64,000 nt of DNA, from the NCBI GenBank assembly GCA_044867925.1, contig JBIOVV010000008.1, forward strand, positions 83,550 to 147,549, given 5' to 3'. This DNA is from VRUE01 sp044867925. Its GTDB lineage: Bacteria; Actinomycetota; Thermoleophilia; Solirubrobacterales; 70-9. Below the pieces are notes generated by a model. That model did not search any database and was not told the origin of the DNA. It was given only the letters and a program-made list of their open reading frames with translations. Shown here piece after piece: positions 1-8,434 of this stretch (positions are counted from its first letter, which is position 1; each line of letters starts with the position of its first letter). Both the position numbers and the translations under genes were made by a program.

Positions 1-636
1 GCCTCGATCCGCGATGCCGCCGAGCTGCGTCGGACCGGACCTGTGCTGGCCTTGACGGTCCTGGCCTTCTTCGCCCACCAAGCGCTTCACGTCGAGCCGG
101 CCACCGTCGCCCTCACCGGGGCGGCGATCGGCCTGCTGGTGACGAGGGTCGACCTCGAGAAGGCACTCTCGGGCATCGAGTGGACGACGCTCTTCTTCTT
201 CATCGGCCTCTTCGTGATGGTCGGAGCGCTGGAGGCAACCGGGGCGATCGCTCACATCGCCGACGCGGTCAAGGATCTGACCGGGGGCGAGCGCACCGCC
301 GAGTTGATCGGGATCACCTGGGTCGCGGCTCTGGGCTCGGCCGCGGTCGACAACATTCCCTTCACCACGGCGATGATCCCGGTCGTGCGCGAGCTGCAGG
401 ACGCGGCCGGTGCCGGCGGCGACGACGCCTACTGGTGGGCGCTCGCCCTCGGCGCCTGCTTCGGCGGCAATGCGACGATGATCGCCGCCGCCGCCAACGT
501 CGCCGCCGCCGGGATGGCCGATCGGGCGGGCACGCCGATCGGCTTCATGGCCTTCCTGCGTGTCGGGGCGCCGGTTACCTTGATCTCGATCGCCCTCGCC
601 ACCGCCTACATCTCAATCCGCTACATCGCGCTCTGA
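1..636 (+). CDS. ArsB/NhaD-type ion permease, C-terminal part (5' end outside window)
   Basis: The frame is open from base 1 to the stop at 634-636, so this is the last ~211 residues of a longer membrane protein. Hydrophobic segments alternate with short loops. The stretch around GSAAVDNIPFTTAM followed by GACFGGNATMIAAAANV is typical of the second re-entrant half of the ion-transporter superfamily (ArsB, NhaD, SLC13-like). These are inner-membrane carriers for anions or Na+/H+; the substrate cannot be assigned from this half. A CBS-domain gene follows after 11 bp, with its Shine-Dalgarno overlapping this stop codon, so the two are probably co-transcribed and the CBS protein may sense ligand for the permease (inference). 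Confidence 0.75.
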   Translation, partial: ASIRDAAELRRTGPVLALTVLAFFAHQALHVEPATVALTGAAIGLLVTRVDLEKALSGIEWTTLFFFIGLFVMVGALEATGAIAHIADAVKDLTGGERTAELIGITWVAALGSAAVDNIPFTTAMIPVVRELQDAAGAGGDDAYWWALALGACFGGNATMIAAAANVAAAGMADRAGTPIGFMAFLRVGAPVTLISIALATAYISIRYIAL

Positions 637-647
637 GAGGAGACGTC

Positions 648-1124
648 ATGCCCGACTCGATAGTCACCGAGGTATTGCGAGAGATCAAGCCGCTCGAGGC
701 CGACTCCTTGATCGGTCCGGCGGCTCGACGGGTGATCGACGAGGGCCTGCCCGGGCTGCCGGCGGTCGAGCCGGACGGGCGCTTTGCCGGCATCTTCGGC
801 GAGCGTGAGTTCATGGCGGCGCTCTTTCCCGGCTATGTCGGCGAGCTGGCCTCGGCGGCGATGGTCTCGCGCTCGGTCGATGAGACGATCGAGCGGCGCA
901 GCGACTGTGCCCTGCGGCCGATCCGCCGCTACCTGACCACCGACCACGTCTTGGTCGAGGACGATTACTCCGACACCCAGCTGGCCGAGCTCTTCCTCCA
1001 TCACAGGGTGCTGATCGTCCCGATCGCGACGAAAGGCGAGGTCCACGCCGTGGTCACCCGGCACGATTTCTTCGCCGAGCTGGTCGGCCGCTTCGGCGCC
1101 ATCGCCGAGGATCTGGGCAACTGA
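648..1124 (+). CDS. CBS-domain pair protein
   Basis: 158 residues from ATG at 648, preceded by a good Shine-Dalgarno (gagaggag, 634-641). Two CBS-like units are visible: residues ~15-65 (LPAVEPDGRFAGIFGERE) and ~95-150 (VLIVPIATKGEVHAVVTRHDFF). CBS pairs bind adenine nucleotides or similar ligands and regulate partner enzymes or transporters. No other domain is attached. It follows the permease gene directly and is convergent with acetate kinase (8 bp between the stops). The tandem with a permease suggests transporter regulation, but no partner is proven. Confidence 0.7.
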   Translation: MPDSIVTEVLREIKPLEADSLIGPAARRVIDEGLPGLPAVEPDGRFAGIFGEREFMAALFPGYVGELASAAMVSRSVDETIERRSDCALRPIRRYLTTDHVLVEDDYSDTQLAELFLHHRVLIVPIATKGEVHAVVTRHDFFAELVGRFGAIAEDLGN

Positions 1125-1131
1125 CTCGGCC

Positions 1132-2247
1132 TCAGGAAGAGAGGACGGAGCGGACCTGGCCCGCGATCTCGAGATCCTCGCGGGCGTGGACCAGCACGAC
1201 GGGCACGACCGTACCGGCCTCGGAAAGCAGGCCGTCAGCCTTGCTCTCGTCGTTGAGCCGCGGGTCGAGCTCGACGCCGAGGAAGGCGACGGCGCTTGCC
1301 GCCGCGGAGCGCACCCGCGCCGAGCTCTCACCGACGCCGCCGGTGAAGACGAGGGCGTCGATGCCTCCCATCGCCGTCGCCATCGAGGCGATCGCCGCCG
1401 CAAGCCGGTGGATGTAGACGTCGAAGGCGAGACGGCTGCGCTCCTCGCCCGCGTCGGCTGCCGCGATCACCTCGCGCATGTCCCCCGAGCGTCCCGATAG
1501 CCCGAGCAGGCCGGACTCGCGGTCGAGCGCCCGCTCCATCGACTCGGCGCCGAGCTCGCCGTGGCGCTGGACCCAGAGCAGCAGGCCGGGGTCGACCGAG
1601 CCGGCGCGGGTCGCCATCACCAGGCCATCGAGCGGGGTGAAGCCCATCGTCGTATCGACCGAGCACCCGCCCTTCACCGCCGCCAGCGAAGCGCCGGCGC
1701 CGAGGTGGGCGCTCACCAGGCGCAGCCCTGCCTCCGCTCGCCCGAGCAGCTCCGCGGCGCGGCGGCTCGCGTAGGCGTGGGAGAGGCCGTGAAAGCCGTA
1801 GCGGCGCAGCGCCCAGCGGACAGACCACGCCGCCGGCACGGCATAGGTCGAGGCGGCGGCCGGCATCTCGGCGTGGAAGGCGGTGTCGAAGCAGGCGACG
1901 TTGAGCAACCCAGGCATTTCCGCCTCCAGGGCTCGTATCGCTTCCAGGGCGGGGGGGTTGTGGAGGGGGGCGAGGTCGGCGAGGCGGTCGAGCTCCTCCT
2001 CGATGCTTGGATCGAGGAGAGTCGGGCCGGTGAAGTCGGGACCGCCGTGGACTACCCGGTGGCCGGCGGCGTCGACTGTCCCGCCGTCGGCCAGGATCGC
2101 GGCCAGCTCGCCGCGCAGCTCCTCCTCCCCCTCGACGCAGCCACTGTCGCGTGAGCTGACGATCCGATCCTCGGCATCGAGGATCCGCAACTTCAGGCTC
2201 GAGGAACCGGCGTTGACGGTGAGGATGCGGCCGGTCGGCGATGCCAC
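1132..2247 (-). CDS. ackA: Acetate kinase
   Basis: 371 residues from a GTG start, 2 nt after the phosphoketolase stop, so translation is probably coupled. N-terminal VNAGSSSLK is the ASKHA phosphate-binding loop; GHRVVHGG, FDTAFH, YGFHGLSH and HLGAGAS match acetate kinase signatures, and FTGGVGE is near the C-terminus. The family usually has ~400 residues, so this is slightly short with loops trimmed. It converts acetyl phosphate and ADP to acetate and ATP in the cytosol. With the adjacent phosphoketolase it completes a route from sugar phosphates to acetate with ATP gain, without acetyl-CoA. Confidence 0.93.
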   Translation of the reverse strand: MASPTGRILTVNAGSSSLKLRILDAEDRIVSSRDSGCVEGEEELRGELAAILADGGTVDAAGHRVVHGGPDFTGPTLLDPSIEEELDRLADLAPLHNPPALEAIRALEAEMPGLLNVACFDTAFHAEMPAAASTYAVPAAWSVRWALRRYGFHGLSHAYASRRAAELLGRAEAGLRLVSAHLGAGASLAAVKGGCSVDTTMGFTPLDGLVMATRAGSVDPGLLLWVQRHGELGAESMERALDRESGLLGLSGRSGDMREVIAAADAGEERSRLAFDVYIHRLAAAIASMATAMGGIDALVFTGGVGESSARVRSAAASAVAFLGVELDPRLNDESKADGLLSEAGTVVPVVLVHAREDLEIAGQVRSVLSS

Positions 2248-2249
2248 GC

Positions 2250-4622
2250 TCAGGAAGCCCGCCAGGCCCAGTCGCGAATCTCGGGCATGTCCTCCAGGTG
2301 CTCGCGGACGTAATCGTGGTGGCGAGCCAGCATCTCCTCGCAGTGCTCTCGGAGCTCGCCGCTCCCCGCCACCTCGCGCTTGGCCCGGCGCAGCGCCTCC
2401 AGCGCGAGGTCGTAGCGGCTCATCCGGTTGATCACGACCATGTCGAAGGGGGTTGTCGTCGTGCCCTGCTCGTTGAAGCCGCGGACGTGGAAGCGGCCGG
2501 GATGGGGGCGGCCGTGGAGGAGCTGGTGCAGGGCGCGGGCGTAGCCGTGGAAGGCGAAGACGACCTCGTCCGCGCGGCCGAAGAGCTCGACGAAGCGCTC
2601 CTCCTCCAGTCCGTGGGGATGGACGTCGCGGGGGAAGAGAACCATCAGATCGATCACGTTGACGACCCGCACCCGCAGCTCCGGCGTGTGGCGGCGCAGC
2701 AGCGATGCGGCGGCCAGCGTCTCCTGGGTCGGGATGTCCCCGGCGCAGCCGAGGACGACGTCAGTGTCATCGCCGTCCTCGCTGCTCGCCCACTCCCAGC
2801 GCGAGGCACCGGCGGCGGCGTGGGCGCGCGCCTGCTCGTAGGTCAGGTATTGCAGCTGCGGCTGCTTGTCCTGGACGATCAGGTTGACGTAGTCGCGGCT
2901 GCGAAAGGCGTGCTCGGCGATGGCGAGCAGGCAGTTGGCGTCGGGCGGGAAGTAGATGCGGACGACCTCGCCGCGGAGGCTGATCATCGTGTCGATCAGC
3001 CCCGGTCCCTGGTGGCTGAAGCCGTTGTGGTCGTTGCGCCAGCAGGTCGAGGTGAGGAGGACGTTGAGCGATGCGACCGGGGCGCGCCAGTCCAGCCGCC
3101 GCATCTCCTCCAGCCACTTCGTGTGCTGGATCGCCATCGAGGCGGAGACCATCGCGAACGCCTCGTAGGTGGCGAAGAGGCCGTGGCGGCCGCTCAGCAG
3201 GTAGCCCTCGAGCCAGCCCTGGCAGTTGTGCTCGGAGAGGACCTCCATCACCCGACCCTCGGGGGAGACGTCGGTGTCCTCGGGGCGGGCGTCGATCAGG
3301 CAGCCGTCGGAGGCCTCGAAGACGGCGCCGAGTCGGTTGGAGTCGGTCTCGTCCGGGCAGAAGAGGCGGAAGTTGTCGGGGTTGGCGGCGTAGAGGTCGC
3401 GCAGCAGCTCGCCGAGACGCCGGGTCGATTCGGCCCTCGAGCTGCCGGGCGCCTCGACCGCCAGCGCGTAGGCGGAGGTGTCGGGGACCTCCAGCGGCAC
3501 CAGCATGCGGCCGCCGTTGGCGTGCGGGGTCGCACCCATGCGCTTGTCGCCGTCGGGGCAAAGCGCCGCCAGCTCGGGGAAGAGGCGGCCGTCATCGTCG
3601 AAGCGCCGCTCGGGCCGGTAGCGGCGCATCCACTCCTCGAGCATCTCCAGGTGGGCGGCGTTCTCGCGCACCCCTGCGAGGGGGACCTGGTGGGAGCGGA
3701 AGGTTCCCTCGACCTTCCTGCCGTCGACCTCGACCGGGCCGGTCCAGCCCTTCGGCGTGCGCAGCGCTATCGCCGGCCAGCGCGGCCTGCCGCTGCCACG
3801 GCCAGAGCGGGCATCGTCCTGGATCGCCGTGATCGTGGCGTGGCACTCGGCCAGGGTCGCGGCGAAGTCGGCGTGGACCTGGCGCGGCTCGGAGCCGCTG
3901 ACGAAGCGACACTCATAGCCGTGTCCCGCGAGCAGCTGCCGAACCTCCTCCTCGGGCGCCCGTCCCAGCGCGGTCGGCCCCGAGATCTTGTTCTCGTTCA
4001 GGTGCAGGATCGGCAGCACCGCCCCGTCTCGCGCCGGGTTGAGGAACCGCACGCCCTTCCACGAGCCCTCCAGCGGCGCCGTCTCCGCCTCGCCGTCCCC
4101 GATTACGCAGGCGACCAGCAGGTCGGGGTTGTCGAAGGCGGCGCCAAAGGCATGGACCAGTGCGTAGCCGAGCTCGCCGCCCTCGTGGATCGACCCCGGT
4201 GTCGGCACGCTGACGTGGCTCGGAATCCCGCCGGGAGTCGAGAACTGCCGCACCAACCGCAGCAGCCCGGCCTCATCCTGGGAGACCTCTGGGTAGACCT
4301 CGGAGTAGGTGCCCTCCAGGTAGACGTTGGCGACCAGGGCCGGGCCGCCGTGGCCGGGGCCGGCGACGTAGAGGACCTCCTTGCCGGTCTCGCGGATCAG
4401 CCGGTTGAGCTGGGCATAGACGAGGTTGAGACCGGGGGAGGTGCCCCAGTGGCCGAGCAGCCGCGGCTTGATGTGATTGGACTGGAGGGGCTCGCGCAGC
4501 AGCGCGTTGTCCTGCAGGTAGATCTGGGCGACGGTGAGGTAGTTCGCCGCCTCCCAGTAGGCGATCAGGCCATCCAGCTCGGCTTCGCTCAGCTCGGCCA
4601 CCGACGACGAGGTTAGCTTCAC
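2250..4622 (-). CDS. xfp: Phosphoketolase (xylulose-5-phosphate/fructose-6-phosphate)
   Basis: 790 residues, the usual family length, from GTG at 4622; homology begins at once (LSEAELDGLIAYWEAANYL). Visible motifs include LLGHWGTSPG, GPGHGGPA, the TPGSIHEGGELGY segment, VIGDGEAET (thiamine diphosphate/Mg binding) and HQGPG with the C-terminal FNEQGTTTTPFDM. It cleaves xylulose 5-P or fructose 6-P with phosphate to acetyl phosphate plus an aldose phosphate, using thiamine diphosphate. It forms a two-gene unit with ackA. Its start lies only 3 bp from the start of the divergent ZIP gene, so both promoters must lie inside the other gene or the messages are leaderless. The frame stays open upstream to 5498, but that is antisense to the ZIP gene and is not used. 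Confidence 0.95.
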   Translation of the reverse strand: MKLTSSSVAELSEAELDGLIAYWEAANYLTVAQIYLQDNALLREPLQSNHIKPRLLGHWGTSPGLNLVYAQLNRLIRETGKEVLYVAGPGHGGPALVANVYLEGTYSEVYPEVSQDEAGLLRLVRQFSTPGGIPSHVSVPTPGSIHEGGELGYALVHAFGAAFDNPDLLVACVIGDGEAETAPLEGSWKGVRFLNPARDGAVLPILHLNENKISGPTALGRAPEEEVRQLLAGHGYECRFVSGSEPRQVHADFAATLAECHATITAIQDDARSGRGSGRPRWPAIALRTPKGWTGPVEVDGRKVEGTFRSHQVPLAGVRENAAHLEMLEEWMRRYRPERRFDDDGRLFPELAALCPDGDKRMGATPHANGGRMLVPLEVPDTSAYALAVEAPGSSRAESTRRLGELLRDLYAANPDNFRLFCPDETDSNRLGAVFEASDGCLIDARPEDTDVSPEGRVMEVLSEHNCQGWLEGYLLSGRHGLFATYEAFAMVSASMAIQHTKWLEEMRRLDWRAPVASLNVLLTSTCWRNDHNGFSHQGPGLIDTMISLRGEVVRIYFPPDANCLLAIAEHAFRSRDYVNLIVQDKQPQLQYLTYEQARAHAAAGASRWEWASSEDGDDTDVVLGCAGDIPTQETLAAASLLRRHTPELRVRVVNVIDLMVLFPRDVHPHGLEEERFVELFGRADEVVFAFHGYARALHQLLHGRPHPGRFHVRGFNEQGTTTTPFDMVVINRMSRYDLALEALRRAKREVAGSGELREHCEEMLARHHDYVREHLEDMPEIRDWAWRAS

Positions 4623-4625
4623 CCC

Positions 4626-5366
4626 ATGCCCGAGGCAGCGACTCTCTTTCTGGCCGCCTGCGGCACCGCGCTCGCCACCGGCCTCGGGGCCGTGCCGGTG
4701 TTCCTGCTGGGCCCACGCGCTGCCGCTTTGGCGCCGACCCTGCTCGGCTTCGCCGCCGGGGTCATGGGAGTGGCCGCCGTCGCCGGTCTGCTGATCCCGG
4801 CGAGCGAGGAAGGCTCGACGGGGGAGGTGGTCGCGGGCCTCCTCGTCGGTATCGGTTTTCTCGCCCTCGCCCGCCGCCGGTTCGACGCGGACGCCGGCTT
4901 CATGGGTCGCACCGGCCCCGGCGCCCGCACCTCGGCCCTGGTCTTTCTCGTCCTCTTCATCCACAGCCTGCCCGAGGGCTTCGCGGTCGGCACCGCCTTC
5001 GCCTCCGATCGGGCGGGGTTGAGCCTGTTCGTGATCCTCGCGATCGCGATCCAGAACGTCCCCGAGGGGACCAGCGTGGCGATCCCGATGGCCGAGGCCG
5101 GCTTCGGGCGGGCGCGGCAGTTCTGGGCCGCGGTGGCGACCAGCGCGCCGCAGCCGGTCGGCGCTTTGGTCGCCTTCTTCGCGGTGGAGGAGGTCGGCGG
5201 CCTGTTGCCGCTCTCCTTCGCCTTCGCCGCCGGGGCGATGCTGGCGTTGATCGCGGTGGAGATGCTGCCGAGCGCCTTCGCCGGCCGCGGGCGCGCCGCC
5301 CCGGTCGCCGGGATCGCAGGCGGCGCCGTCCTGATGCTCCTGCTCAGCTTCCTGCTCGGCGTCTGA
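4626..5366 (+). CDS. ZIP-family divalent metal transporter
   Basis: 246 residues, about eight hydrophobic segments, no signal peptide needed. Transmembrane segments 4 and 5 carry the ZIP metal-binding motifs: HSLPEGFAVG (~residue 115) and NVPEGTSVAIP (~140). A short basic, hydrophilic loop (ARRRFDADAGF) separates the two halves. ZIP carriers move Zn2+ or Fe2+ into the cytosol; bacterial forms can be bidirectional. A second ZIP gene of similar length lies at 39310-40038. The gene is divergent from phosphoketolase with 3 bp between starts and lacks an obvious Shine-Dalgarno, consistent with a leaderless mRNA (inference). Confidence 0.88.
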   Translation: MPEAATLFLAACGTALATGLGAVPVFLLGPRAAALAPTLLGFAAGVMGVAAVAGLLIPASEEGSTGEVVAGLLVGIGFLALARRRFDADAGFMGRTGPGARTSALVFLVLFIHSLPEGFAVGTAFASDRAGLSLFVILAIAIQNVPEGTSVAIPMAEAGFGRARQFWAAVATSAPQPVGALVAFFAVEEVGGLLPLSFAFAAGAMLALIAVEMLPSAFAGRGRAAPVAGIAGGAVLMLLLSFLLGV

Positions 5367-5632
5367 CTCAGGCCGGCGCCAGCACGCCGAGCGCCACGAC
5401 CGCGACGGCGATGACACCAAGGGCGAGGCCGGCGAGGATTCCCGGCCCGACGACAGCGAGCGGCACCGCCGGCGTTCCCGCCCGCAGCAGCTGTCCACGG
5501 TGACGGGTGAGGTGCCGGTGGAGTGGCGGCCCGGGGTGCGATGGACACGGGCACAGGGAGCCCCGATCCTACGTGCGCTGCGTCCAACGCCTATCTCATA
5601 ATCACCCCCATGTCCCGACGGGCGGCACCCTC

Positions 5633-6526
5633 ATGAGCGCCGCAATCGCCACGGAGCGCCTGAGCAAGCTCTACGGCCATCGCCGCGGCATCGAGGACGT
5701 GACGATCACGGTCGAGGCGGGGGAGGTCTTCGGCTTCCTCGGTCCGAATGGCGCCGGCAAGACGACGATGATCCGGACGCTCCTCGACCTGATCCACCCA
5801 ACCAGCGGCAGTGCTCGGATCTTCGGCCTCGACAGTCGACGCGAGAGCGTCGCGATCCGGGCCAGGCTCGGCAACCTCCCCGGCGACTTCGGCTATGGCA
5901 GGAAGTCAACCGGGCGCGAGGCGATCGGGCTGCTCGCTCGACTGAGGGGTATCGAGGGGCAGGGTCGCGCCGAGAGCCTGGCGAGGCGTTTCCGCGCCGA
6001 TCTCGATCGTCCCCTGGGTCAGCTCTCGCGCGGCAACCGCCAAAAGGTCGGCCTGATCCTCGCCACCTTCCACGAACCGGAGCTGCTGATACTCGATGAG
6101 CCGACCGGCGGCCTCGACCCCTTGATGCAGGAGGAGTTTCTGGCACTGGTCGCCGAGGAGCGCGAGCGGGGCTGCGCGGTCTTCCTCTCCTCACACGATC
6201 TCGACGAGGTGGAGCGTGTCTGCGATCGGGTGGGCATCGTCCGCGACGCTCGGCTGATCGCGGTCGAGCGGATAGCCGACCTCCTGGGCAAGGCACGCCG
6301 CAGGGTCACGGTGGAGCTCGCGGATGGGGCTGCCCTTGCCGACCTGGGCGCCCTTTCCGGCGTCAGCGATCTCGAGGTGCGAGACGGTCGCGCGACCTTC
6401 AAGGTGGCCGACGAGCTCGATCCGGTGATCAAGGCCCTCGCGGCGCACCACGTCACCGACATAGAAGCGGTCCACCCGACCCTGGAGGAAGTCTTCCTTG
6501 GCTACTACCGTGAGGAGGGCGGCTGA
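5633..6526 (+). CDS. ABC exporter ATPase subunit
   Basis: 297 residues from ATG at 5633. Walker A is GPNGAGKTT, the signature is LSRGNRQKVG (an ABC-2 exporter variant of LSGGQ), Walker B is LLILDEPTGGLDP, and the H-loop is SSHDLDEVE. A ~75-residue C-terminal extension after the nucleotide-binding domain is typical of drug or antibiotic exporters. The stop overlaps the start of the following permease by one base (TGATG), so the two are translationally coupled and form one transporter. The substrate is not predictable. Confidence 0.92.
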   Translation: MSAAIATERLSKLYGHRRGIEDVTITVEAGEVFGFLGPNGAGKTTMIRTLLDLIHPTSGSARIFGLDSRRESVAIRARLGNLPGDFGYGRKSTGREAIGLLARLRGIEGQGRAESLARRFRADLDRPLGQLSRGNRQKVGLILATFHEPELLILDEPTGGLDPLMQEEFLALVAEERERGCAVFLSSHDLDEVERVCDRVGIVRDARLIAVERIADLLGKARRRVTVELADGAALADLGALSGVSDLEVRDGRATFKVADELDPVIKALAAHHVTDIEAVHPTLEEVFLGYYREEGG

Positions 6527-7317
6527 TGGGACGGCAGGTCGGCGCCCTCATCGCAACTCACCTCTCCGACCGGCGGCGCTCGCTGCTCGCCTGGGGAGTG
6601 CCGCTCGGCCTCTGGTCGGCCTTCATCGTCTTGATCTTCCCTTCGGTCGAAGGGGCGCTCTCCAAGGCGGTCGAGAGCTACCCGCCGGCCCTAAAGGAAG
6701 CGTTCGGGATCGGCGGGCTCACCAACGTCGAGCAGTATCTGCAGGCGGAGATGCTGAGCCTGATCGTTCCCCTCGCACTCGGCTATCTCGCCGTCCGCGC
6801 CGTCGCCAGTGGGCTCTCCGGCGCCGCCGAAAGCGGCCGCCTCGACGTGTTGCTCTCCGCGCCGGTCTCCCGTTCGCGCCTCGTCGCCGCGAGCTTCGTC
6901 GCCACCGCCGTCGAGCTGGCGATCGTGTTGGTCCTCACCGTGATCCTGACCGGCTTCGGCAGCCTCGTCTCCGGCGCCGACCTCTCGCTTGGCTCGGCTC
7001 TCGCCGGCTACGCCAACGTCTGGCCCCTGGCGCTGGTGTTCGCGGGCCTCGGCATCGTCGCCACCGGCTTCTCGCTGCGCACCAGCGTCGTCACCGGCGC
7101 CGTCGCGGGTGTGCTGGTGACGATGTACGTGATCGATCTGATCGGCAAGCTGGACCCCGGGCTCTCCGGAGTTCGCTACGCCTCGGTCTTCAAGTACTAC
7201 GGCAACGCGGTCGAAGACGGGCTCGAACCCGTCGCCTTCTTCGGTGTGACCGCTGTCGCGATCGGGCTGGCGGCGCTCGGGGGATGGCTTTTCGAGCGGC
7301 GCGATCTGTCTGGTTAG
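6526..7317 (+). CDS. ABC-2-type exporter permease subunit
   Basis: 263 residues with about six transmembrane segments. The region VLLSAPVSRSRLVAASF (~107-123) matches the conserved cytoplasmic motif of ABC-2 permeases of the exporters-of-polyketide-antibiotics type; those are often twice this length, so this may be a half-size form that dimerises. It is coupled to the ATPase gene through a TGATG overlap. It ends 46 bp from the convergent response-regulator gene. Confidence 0.85.
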   Translation: MGRQVGALIATHLSDRRRSLLAWGVPLGLWSAFIVLIFPSVEGALSKAVESYPPALKEAFGIGGLTNVEQYLQAEMLSLIVPLALGYLAVRAVASGLSGAAESGRLDVLLSAPVSRSRLVAASFVATAVELAIVLVLTVILTGFGSLVSGADLSLGSALAGYANVWPLALVFAGLGIVATGFSLRTSVVTGAVAGVLVTMYVIDLIGKLDPGLSGVRYASVFKYYGNAVEDGLEPVAFFGVTAVAIGLAALGGWLFERRDLSG

Positions 7318-7363
7318 AGGCGCACCGACTTCGTTGGGGCGGGGGACGATCAAGCCTTCTCAG

Positions 7364-8059
7364 TCAGCCCTCGCCGATCTTGTAGCCGTAACCTCGCACC
7401 GTCTTGATGTAGGCGTGGTCACCCAGCTTGCGGCGCAGGTTTGACATATGGACGTCGATCACGTGGTCGGCTCCGAACCAATTCTCGCCCCAGACCATCT
7501 TCAAGAGCTGCTGTCGGCTGAGCGTCGTTCGGGGTTGGGCCGCGAGGACATCGAGAAGGTCGAACTCGGTCCGACTCAGGTCGATGGCCTTGTCATCGAC
7601 CTTAACCTCACGACCGCCGGGGTCAATCTGCAGCGACCCGAAACGGCGGATCGGAGCTGCGCGAGCCTGGGCGCGAGGGCGGCGCTGCATGGCTCGAATG
7701 CGGGCGACGAGCTCACGCGGGGAGTACGGCTTTGCCATGTAGTCATCGGCGCCTACCGAGAGGCCGGTGACTCGGTCAGCCGGGGTATTGAGCCCGGTGA
7801 GCATGATTATGTAGGCATCGCTGAAAGTTCGTAGCTGTCGACAGGCCTCGATTCCGTCGATGCCAGGAAGGTGAACGTCGAGCACCACCAAATCAGGGGG
7901 CTGCGATCGAACCCGGTCGAGCCCATCCTCCGCGTTAGGGCAGACGGCTACCTCGAATGCCTCTCGCTCCAGAAGGCTGCGGGTGGAGGCGGCCATCTGC
8001 GTGTCGTCCTCGACGATCAGCACCTTGAACGGCTGAGGTGGGACCTCGTCGATCGGCAT
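7364..8059 (-). CDS. OmpR/PhoB-family response regulator
   Basis: 231 residues from ATG at 8059; a TTG at 8098 would add 13 residues, but the receiver begins only 10 residues after the ATG. The receiver (~10-125) has VEDD acidic residues, phospho-acceptor Asp in LVVLDVHLPG, Thr in IMLTG and Lys in MAKPYSP. The C-terminal winged helix (~140-230) ends with the RRKLGD...VRGYGYKIG hairpin. The histidine kinase gene is divergent, 375 bp away, but it carries its own receiver, so pairing is plausible rather than shown. Confidence 0.9.
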   Translation of the reverse strand: MPIDEVPPQPFKVLIVEDDTQMAASTRSLLEREAFEVAVCPNAEDGLDRVRSQPPDLVVLDVHLPGIDGIEACRQLRTFSDAYIIMLTGLNTPADRVTGLSVGADDYMAKPYSPRELVARIRAMQRRPRAQARAAPIRRFGSLQIDPGGREVKVDDKAIDLSRTEFDLLDVLAAQPRTTLSRQQLLKMVWGENWFGADHVIDVHMSNLRRKLGDHAYIKTVRGYGYKIGEG

Positions 8060-8434
8060 CAGCCGGGCCGCCGGCTTGAGGAAGCGATGGTGAGCCAATC
8101 TCGAGAACTCCGAGAGCCGGAGTCAACCGTGATCGATTCCGCGTGAGCGTCGAACCAGCGAGTGCACGGTGACGCGCTTGCAGCTTGCGGACTCCATCCG
8201 AGTGAATGTTGCTGGCCCGCGGTCCTTCGGACCCGCCCTTCACTGTCTGGCGCCCGAGGGGGCCATCGGCAAGTTGTTACTACAAATCTCACTGTGAAAT
8301 CTTGTCACTAAGCAGGTGTCCAAAGCGTATAAACGGACACTGTTCTCGTTCGCTGACTAAAAATTGTCTCAAAAACGCTCAAATTGGTGTTAGGGTCCTC
8401 TGGCTGACGACAACTGAGTCGATGGAGGCGGCAG
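8060..8434. other. 375-bp divergent regulatory region, no gene seen
   Basis: This gap separates the response regulator and the hybrid kinase. It is clearly more AT-rich from 8270 to 8400 than its surroundings. It holds a short GC hairpin (gcggtcc-ttc-ggacc near 8219-8236), and the inverted repeat at 8316-8340 described separately. No convincing coding frame is present; the only frames have no ribosome site and no recognisable domain. Confidence 0.6.
8316..8340 (+). promoter_or_regulatory. Inverted repeat over a TATAAA box upstream of the hybrid kinase
   Basis: GTGTCC (8316-8321) and GGACAC (8335-8340) are perfect 6-bp arms separated by 13 bp. The spacer contains TATAAA (8328-8333), a good -10 candidate for the rightward kinase gene. 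An operator that covers the promoter is the natural reading, but the regulator is unknown. Confidence 0.4.

Noticed and set aside
2241..4616. A 791-codon plus-strand open frame opposite phosphoketolase
   Set aside because: It mirrors the phosphoketolase codons on the other strand, has low-complexity Val/Ala/Gly/Arg composition and no recognisable domain. Long antisense frames are expected at this GC content.
4623..5498. Upstream extension of the phosphoketolase frame by ~290 codons
   Set aside because: The extra sequence is Glu/Arg/Gly-rich antisense of the ZIP gene, and the family begins at the GTG at 4622.
5367..5632. A short hydrophobic leftward frame ending at 5368
   Set aside because: Only a GTG giving ~32 residues is available, with no ribosome site; I see nothing else firm in this 266-bp gap.
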